Shown here in pieces: positions 56,880 to 59,854 of a stretch of DNA of 59,854 nucleotides; within the stretch, counting starts at the first letter, position 1; each line of letters starts with the position of its first letter. The stretch comes from Pseudomonadota bacterium. GTDB lineage: Bacteria; Pseudomonadota; Gammaproteobacteria; Thiotrichales; Thiotrichaceae. The notes beneath the pieces are model-generated. The model searched no databases, was not told the DNA's origin, and saw nothing but the letters and a program-made list of their open reading frames with translations. A program made the position numbers and the translations under genes. The stretch is from contig PDPH01000056.1 of the NCBI GenBank assembly GCA_002747435.1, positions 1 through 59,854 on the forward strand. The letters run 5' to 3'.

Positions 56880-57475
56880 CAATATTTCCTCCGTCCTTCA
56901 AAGGCATGTGACAAAGTGCCACTATCCACATACTCTAACTCACTCCCCATCGGTACACCATGAGCAATGCGGCTAGTAGTGACATGATACTTGCCCGCCA
57001 GTTCACTGATGTAATGAGCCGTGACTTCACCCTCCACGGTCGGATTAGTCGCTAGAATCAACTCGGTCAGTTCCCCTTCTGCCAAACGCGCATCCAGACT
57101 ATCCAAACCTATATCTTCCGGGCCAATGCCATCCAAAGGCGACAAATGCCCACCTAATACAAAATAGTATCCTTGATAAGCAGTAGCCTGCTCAACAGCC
57201 ACAATATCAGCCGGATGCTCAACTACACACAAAAGATGCTTATCCCGCTTAGGACTGGAACAAATACGACATACCACCTGTTCGGTCAATGTCCGACAAC
57301 GCTCACAATGCCGAATATGTTGCATGGCATCAGCCACCGCTTTAGCTAGGCGTTCTCCTCCTCTGCGATCATGCTCCAACAAATGAAAAGCCATACGCTG
57401 TGCCGTGCGTGCACCTACCCCGGGCAGGCAACGCAAGGCATCCACTAATTCACGCAATAAGGACGACTCCGACAT
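56879..57475 (-). CDS. recR: Recombination mediator RecR
   Basis: A 198-residue RecR, which with RecO and RecF loads RecA on gaps. Order: helix-hairpin-helix ([20 protein letters not shown]), a four-cysteine zinc finger ([18 protein letters not shown]), a TOPRIM domain ([14 protein letters not shown] through [13 protein letters not shown]) and the C-terminal segment [16 protein letters not shown]. It sits after ybaB and dnaX, the usual order. Confidence 0.96.
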   Translation of the reverse strand: MSESSLLRELVDALRCLPGVGARTAQRMAFHLLEHDRRGGERLAKAVADAMQHIRHCERCRTLTEQVVCRICSSPKRDKHLLCVVEHPADIVAVEQATAYQGYYFVLGGHLSPLDGIGPEDIGLDSLDARLAEGELTELILATNPTVEGEVTAHYISELAGKYHVTTSRIAHGVPMGSELEYVDSGTLSHAFEGRRKY

Positions 57476-57508
57476 TCAGTCAGACTCCCAAGCTATATAA
57501 GTTCATGC

Positions 57509-57838
57509 TTAAAACGGCATTTTAAAACCAGGTGGCAATTGCATACCTGCGGTTGCACCTGCCATACGCTCACGCGTTTCCTCTTCCAAACGCTGAGCTG
57601 CATCATTAAAAGCCGCTGCGATTAAATCTTCCAACATATCCCTGTCATCATCTTCTAACAAAGAAGGATCAATCGAAACACGCTTACATTGATGCGCACC
57701 TGTAATAATCACGGATACCATACCACCACCGGCTTGGCCGGTTACTTCCATAGCCGCAATTTCAGCCTGCGCCTTCTGCATGTTTTCCTGCATTTTTTGC
57801 GCTTGCTTCATTAGGTTACCCAAGCCACCTTTCATCAT
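57509..57838 (-). CDS. ybaB: YbaB/EbfC nucleoid-associated protein
   Basis: A 109-residue small DNA-binding protein of the YbaB/EbfC family. It begins [17 protein letters not shown], contains [14 protein letters not shown] and [20 protein letters not shown], and ends with the Met/Pro-rich LPPGFKMPF. The first ATG (57838) has GAGG eight bases upstream and is preferred. It lies between dnaX and recR. Confidence 0.95.
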   Translation of the reverse strand: MMKGGLGNLMKQAQKMQENMQKAQAEIAAMEVTGQAGGGMVSVIITGAHQCKRVSIDPSLLEDDDRDMLEDLIAAAFNDAAQRLEEETRERMAGATAGMQLPPGFKMPF

Positions 57839-57876
57839 GACAATATCCTCAATTGTATTTGCTACATTCTAATGAA

Positions 57877-58368
57877 TTATTGCTTTAAACGCGGTTTCAC
57901 CGAACCAGGCACTAACACCGCACCAAAACGTTCTTGCAATTCACGCACAAACTCATCTTGTTGCATAGACTGCTCAGCCTGAGTCTGCAACTCTTTTGAC
58001 AAACGCAAGCGGTACTGTCCAGGCGTTTCTACCTCTAATTTAACAGGCGTCAGGATAACACGCACCTCTCGCCCCAAAAAGTGACAGAGCGCTTCTGTCA
58101 ATTGCTCCTCAGTATAACGAGTTTGCAAATTAACCCACTCAGGATCCAATGCTAATTGCACCGTAGTCTCTTCCAGCGTACTCAATAAACAATGCTCAGC
58201 CAATTGCAAAGCCATGCCACCTAATTTGAGCTGGGGCAAAATAATATGCCACTCATTTTTTTCTTGAGCTTGCTTTACCGCAACAACAGGCTGTACTGAT
58301 TCTGGCTCAGAATGTTCGATTGTAGGTTTAGGCGGATAACTTGAGCGAGGATTAGGTGTTGTCAGGAT
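57877..58368 (-). CDS. dnaX: dnaX tau-specific C-terminal part, in a shifted frame
   Basis: From the A11 tract to the stop at 57877 a second frame stays open for 163 codons. It starts with a Pro/Ser/Glu-rich linker (TTPNPRSSYPPKP) and continues with a compact domain (LPQLKLGGMALQLAEHC ... LTEALCHFLGREVRV) that corresponds to DnaX domains IV-V, which in tau contact DnaB and the Pol III alpha subunit. It has no start signal of its own near the tract. It would be read only if the polymerase or ribosome slips by one base at the A-tract; the joined tau would have 529 residues. Confidence 0.8.
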   Translation of the reverse strand: MLTTPNPRSSYPPKPTIEHSEPESVQPVVAVKQAQEKNEWHIILPQLKLGGMALQLAEHCLLSTLEETTVQLALDPEWVNLQTRYTEEQLTEALCHFLGREVRVILTPVKLEVETPGQYRLRLSKELQTQAEQSMQQDEFVRELQERFGAVLVPGSVKPRLKQ

Positions 58369-59467
58369 TTTTTTTTTTAGTAACTTCGACTAGGTTTTTA
58401 GTATCATCTAACTTGAATGCCAACATACGTAACAGCAACATTTCAAAACCGCTACGTGGGTCAGGATTTAAGGGCAAGTCACGGCGAGCGTGCAAAGCAA
58501 GTTGGTAATAAAGCTGTAAATCGGCAGCGGATACTGCTTCAGCTAAAGCCTGAATATCAGGGTCTTCACTAGGTACAAACTGACTTACTGCAAGCTGATG
58601 TAATAATGAAATCAAACTTTCTGTCGCTGTAGCAAAATCAGTAGTTAATTGCGCCATTTGCTCTACGGTTGCCATCAGCTCAATAGCGTTATGCTCTAAT
58701 AAAGCATGCACTAGTTTCATGAGGTACTCTGCTGGCATTAAGCCTAGCATGTCTTGTACCGTTTCATCGTTAATAGCACCGCCGCCAGTGACTATAACCT
58801 GATCCGTCAGGCTCAAAGCATCACGCATGGAGCCATCCGCAGCGCGCGCCAACAACTTTAAAGCAGTTGGCGTAAATTCAATCTGTTCCTCAGTTAAAAC
58901 GCTACTTAAATGCCCACTAATTAAATCCAAAGCCATGCGTTTCAGATTAAATTGCAAGCAACGCGATAAAATAGTCACAGGCAATTTTTGCGGATCAGTA
59001 GTTGCAAATAGAAATTTGACGTGAGGTGGTGGTTCTTCCAAAGTTTTTAACAAAGCATTAAAACTATGCCCTGACAGCATATGCACTTCGTCAATTAGGT
59101 AAATCTTGTAGCGACCCCGTGTAGGCGCGTATTGCACATTGTCCAATAACTCGCGTGTATCTTCTACCTTAGTACGCGACGCTGCGTCCACTTCAATCAG
59201 ATCAACATGACGACCTTCAGCAATTTCTACACAACTGCGACAAGTCCCGCATGGCTCTGCGGTAACACCCGTTTCACAATTAAGACATTTAGCGAAAATA
59301 CGCGCAACAGTTGTTTTACCAACACCACGCGTTCCAGTAAATAAATAAGCATGATGCAGGCGACTTTCCTGCAAGGCAGTGATTAAGGCACGTAACACAT
59401 GCGTCTGTCCTACCATTTGTTGGAAGGTCTGTGGACGCCATTTTCTAGCTAGTACCTGATAGCTCAT
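58352..59467 (-). CDS. dnaX: DNA polymerase III clamp-loader subunit DnaX, zero-frame gamma-like form
   Basis: A 371-residue AAA+ protein comprising DnaX domains I-III. Walker A is GTRGVGKTT, a zinc module CLNCETGVTAEPCGTCRSC follows, then Walker B YLIDEVHMLS, sensor 1 TTDPQKLPVTILSRC and the arginine-finger motif SRC. The clamp loader places the beta sliding clamp on DNA. The zero frame ends eight codons after an A11 tract at 58368-58378, exactly at the domain III/IV border, so this product equals a gamma subunit. E. coli does the reverse, with tau in the zero frame. Confidence 0.92.
   Translation of the reverse strand: MSYQVLARKWRPQTFQQMVGQTHVLRALITALQESRLHHAYLFTGTRGVGKTTVARIFAKCLNCETGVTAEPCGTCRSCVEIAEGRHVDLIEVDAASRTKVEDTRELLDNVQYAPTRGRYKIYLIDEVHMLSGHSFNALLKTLEEPPPHVKFLFATTDPQKLPVTILSRCLQFNLKRMALDLISGHLSSVLTEEQIEFTPTALKLLARAADGSMRDALSLTDQVIVTGGGAINDETVQDMLGLMPAEYLMKLVHALLEHNAIELMATVEQMAQLTTDFATATESLISLLHQLAVSQFVPSEDPDIQALAEAVSAADLQLYYQLALHARRDLPLNPDPRSGFEMLLLRMLAFKLDDTKNLVEVTKKKNPDNT
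58368..58378 (-). other. A11 slippery tract in dnaX
   Basis: Eleven consecutive A on the minus strand (codons ACT-AAA-AAA-AAA-AAT). Loss of one A, or gain of two, in RNA joins the two dnaX parts into a 529-residue tau; a -1 ribosomal shift would instead meet TGA within two codons. Homopolymer slippage in dnaX is known for Thermus (transcriptional) and E. coli (ribosomal). A sequencing miscount of a 10-A tract is the main alternative. Confidence 0.75.
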
Positions 59468-59489
59468 TATATTTACGGATCTTTAGAAA

Positions 59490-59608
59490 GTGGAGGCAGC
59501 CTGCACCAGCGACATCCCGGCGCCCGAATCAACCGCTACCGCTGCTTCCTTCCAGACCTGACGGGATTCACGATTTATCGTCGCGGGAGCACCAACACAG
59601 GCCACCAC
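59490..59608 (-). ncRNA. ffs: Signal recognition particle 4.5S RNA
   Basis: On the minus strand the invariant 4.5S apical loop is present (GTCAGGTCTGGAAGGAAGCA), flanked by complementary arms: CTCCCGCGACG and GGGCGCCGGGATG, and the outer GCCTG/CAGGC pair (59602-59598 with 59503-59499), extended by GTGG/CCAC. The about 119-nucleotide span matches the bacterial small SRP RNA (E. coli 114). It binds Ffh for cotranslational targeting. It lies directly upstream of dnaX, as in many gammaproteobacteria. End positions are estimates from pairing. Confidence 0.95.
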
Positions 59609-59623
59609 TGCGAAGAGCCGACG

Positions 59624-59652
59624 ATTATGACGAAAAAACCACTTCGTCACAA
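59624..59652 (-). promoter_or_regulatory. ffs: Promoter of the 4.5S RNA gene
   Basis: On the minus strand TTGTGA (59652-59647), 17-base spacer, CATAAT (59629-59624), followed by a GC-rich stretch. The start would be near 59617, about ten bases before the predicted RNA 5' end. Spacing and position agree with a sigma70 promoter. Confidence 0.65.
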
Positions 59653-59793
59653 GGGTATTTTCTCGATTATCTTTATTAGCACCAGCTCTGCCAAAAACCA
59701 AAGCACGTGAAATACCAATTATTGAGTTGGCCAGCCATGAGCTGTAAATAACTTCAATAATCACGCGGTCTGGTCTGTCAAGCAAGGAAGCTG

Positions 59794-59850
59794 AAACAAA
59801 AAAGCCCGACACACTTACAAGTATACAAACACCAGTAAGCACATCGGGCT
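59794..59850 (-). terminator. Intrinsic terminator of an upstream gene outside the window
   Basis: On the minus strand AGCCCGATGTGCTTAC (59850-59835) pairs with GTAAGTGTGTCGGGCT (59818-59803) over 16 bp, including four G-T pairs, with a 16-base loop, followed by TTTTTGTTT. It points to a minus-strand gene beyond the right edge, ending before ffs. Confidence 0.8.
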
Positions 59851-59854
59851 CTAC

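Noticed and set aside
59483..59842. 119-codon minus-strand frame over the 4.5S RNA
   Set aside because: It covers a structural RNA gene and its promoter; the reading is incidental.
1..59854. tRNA genes, insertion sequences, prophage or toxin-antitoxin genes
   Set aside because: None found by reading both strands; no transposase, integrase or cloverleaf was recognised.

Overview
The window looks like chromosomal core DNA of a Gram-negative gammaproteobacterium. Typical gammaproteobacterial gene orders are present: ndk-rlmN-pilF-rodZ-hisS-yfgM-bamB-der, leuC-leuD-leuB-usg-fimV-truA, ffs-dnaX-ybaB-recR, and ccoG-ccoH-ccoI-ccoS. Type IV pilus, BAM and lipoprotein genes point to an outer membrane. 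A secreted protein with an IPTL-CTERM tail and several SdrD/DUF11 proteins suggest a Thiotrichales-like (Thiothrix-type) organism, but that placement is an inference. I saw no tRNA, rRNA, CRISPR array, insertion sequence or prophage gene.

Layout. 1-775: edge region with at most one truncated reading frame. 776-4628: MBL-fold hydrolase, FAH-family hydrolase, comM (minus) and a small membrane protein. 4731-6371: secreted protein with glycoside-hydrolase-like motifs. 6611-15121: ndk to der, without ispG between rodZ and hisS. 15293-18849: KefB-type antiporter, dsbB, a 707-base gap and fis. 18956-23658: H3TH membrane protein, pyrE, psd, prmB, AI-2E exporter and a conserved hypothetical. 23773-29968: LysR regulator and the cbb3 oxidase maturation set ccoGHIS, with an FNR/ANR-like box upstream. 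30224-35238: YajR-like MFS carrier, ssb, a collapsed trpD/trpC remnant, lgt and parE. 35447-44443: small secreted protein, truA, fimV, usg-like gene and leuB-leuD-leuC. 44659-56471: six minus-strand genes for exported proteins. 56538-59608: HIT protein, recR, ybaB, dnaX and 4.5S RNA.

Most interesting points. (1) An in-frame ORF between ssb and lgt joins the start of TrpD, the start of TrpC and the end of TrpC, apparently after two deletions. (2) dnaX is interrupted by an A11 tract at the domain III boundary, so the zero frame gives a gamma-like protein and tau needs slippage, unless the tract length is a sequencing error. (3) The 12-kb exported-protein island pairs a copper-amine-oxidase-like lipoprotein that seems to lack its copper ligands with a propeller-like lipoprotein and four SdrD/GEVED/DUF11 proteins; this is the best candidate for an undescribed surface system. 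(4) Intrinsic terminators lie directly in front of truA and of the first island gene. All homology statements come from reading motifs by eye; no database search was run.
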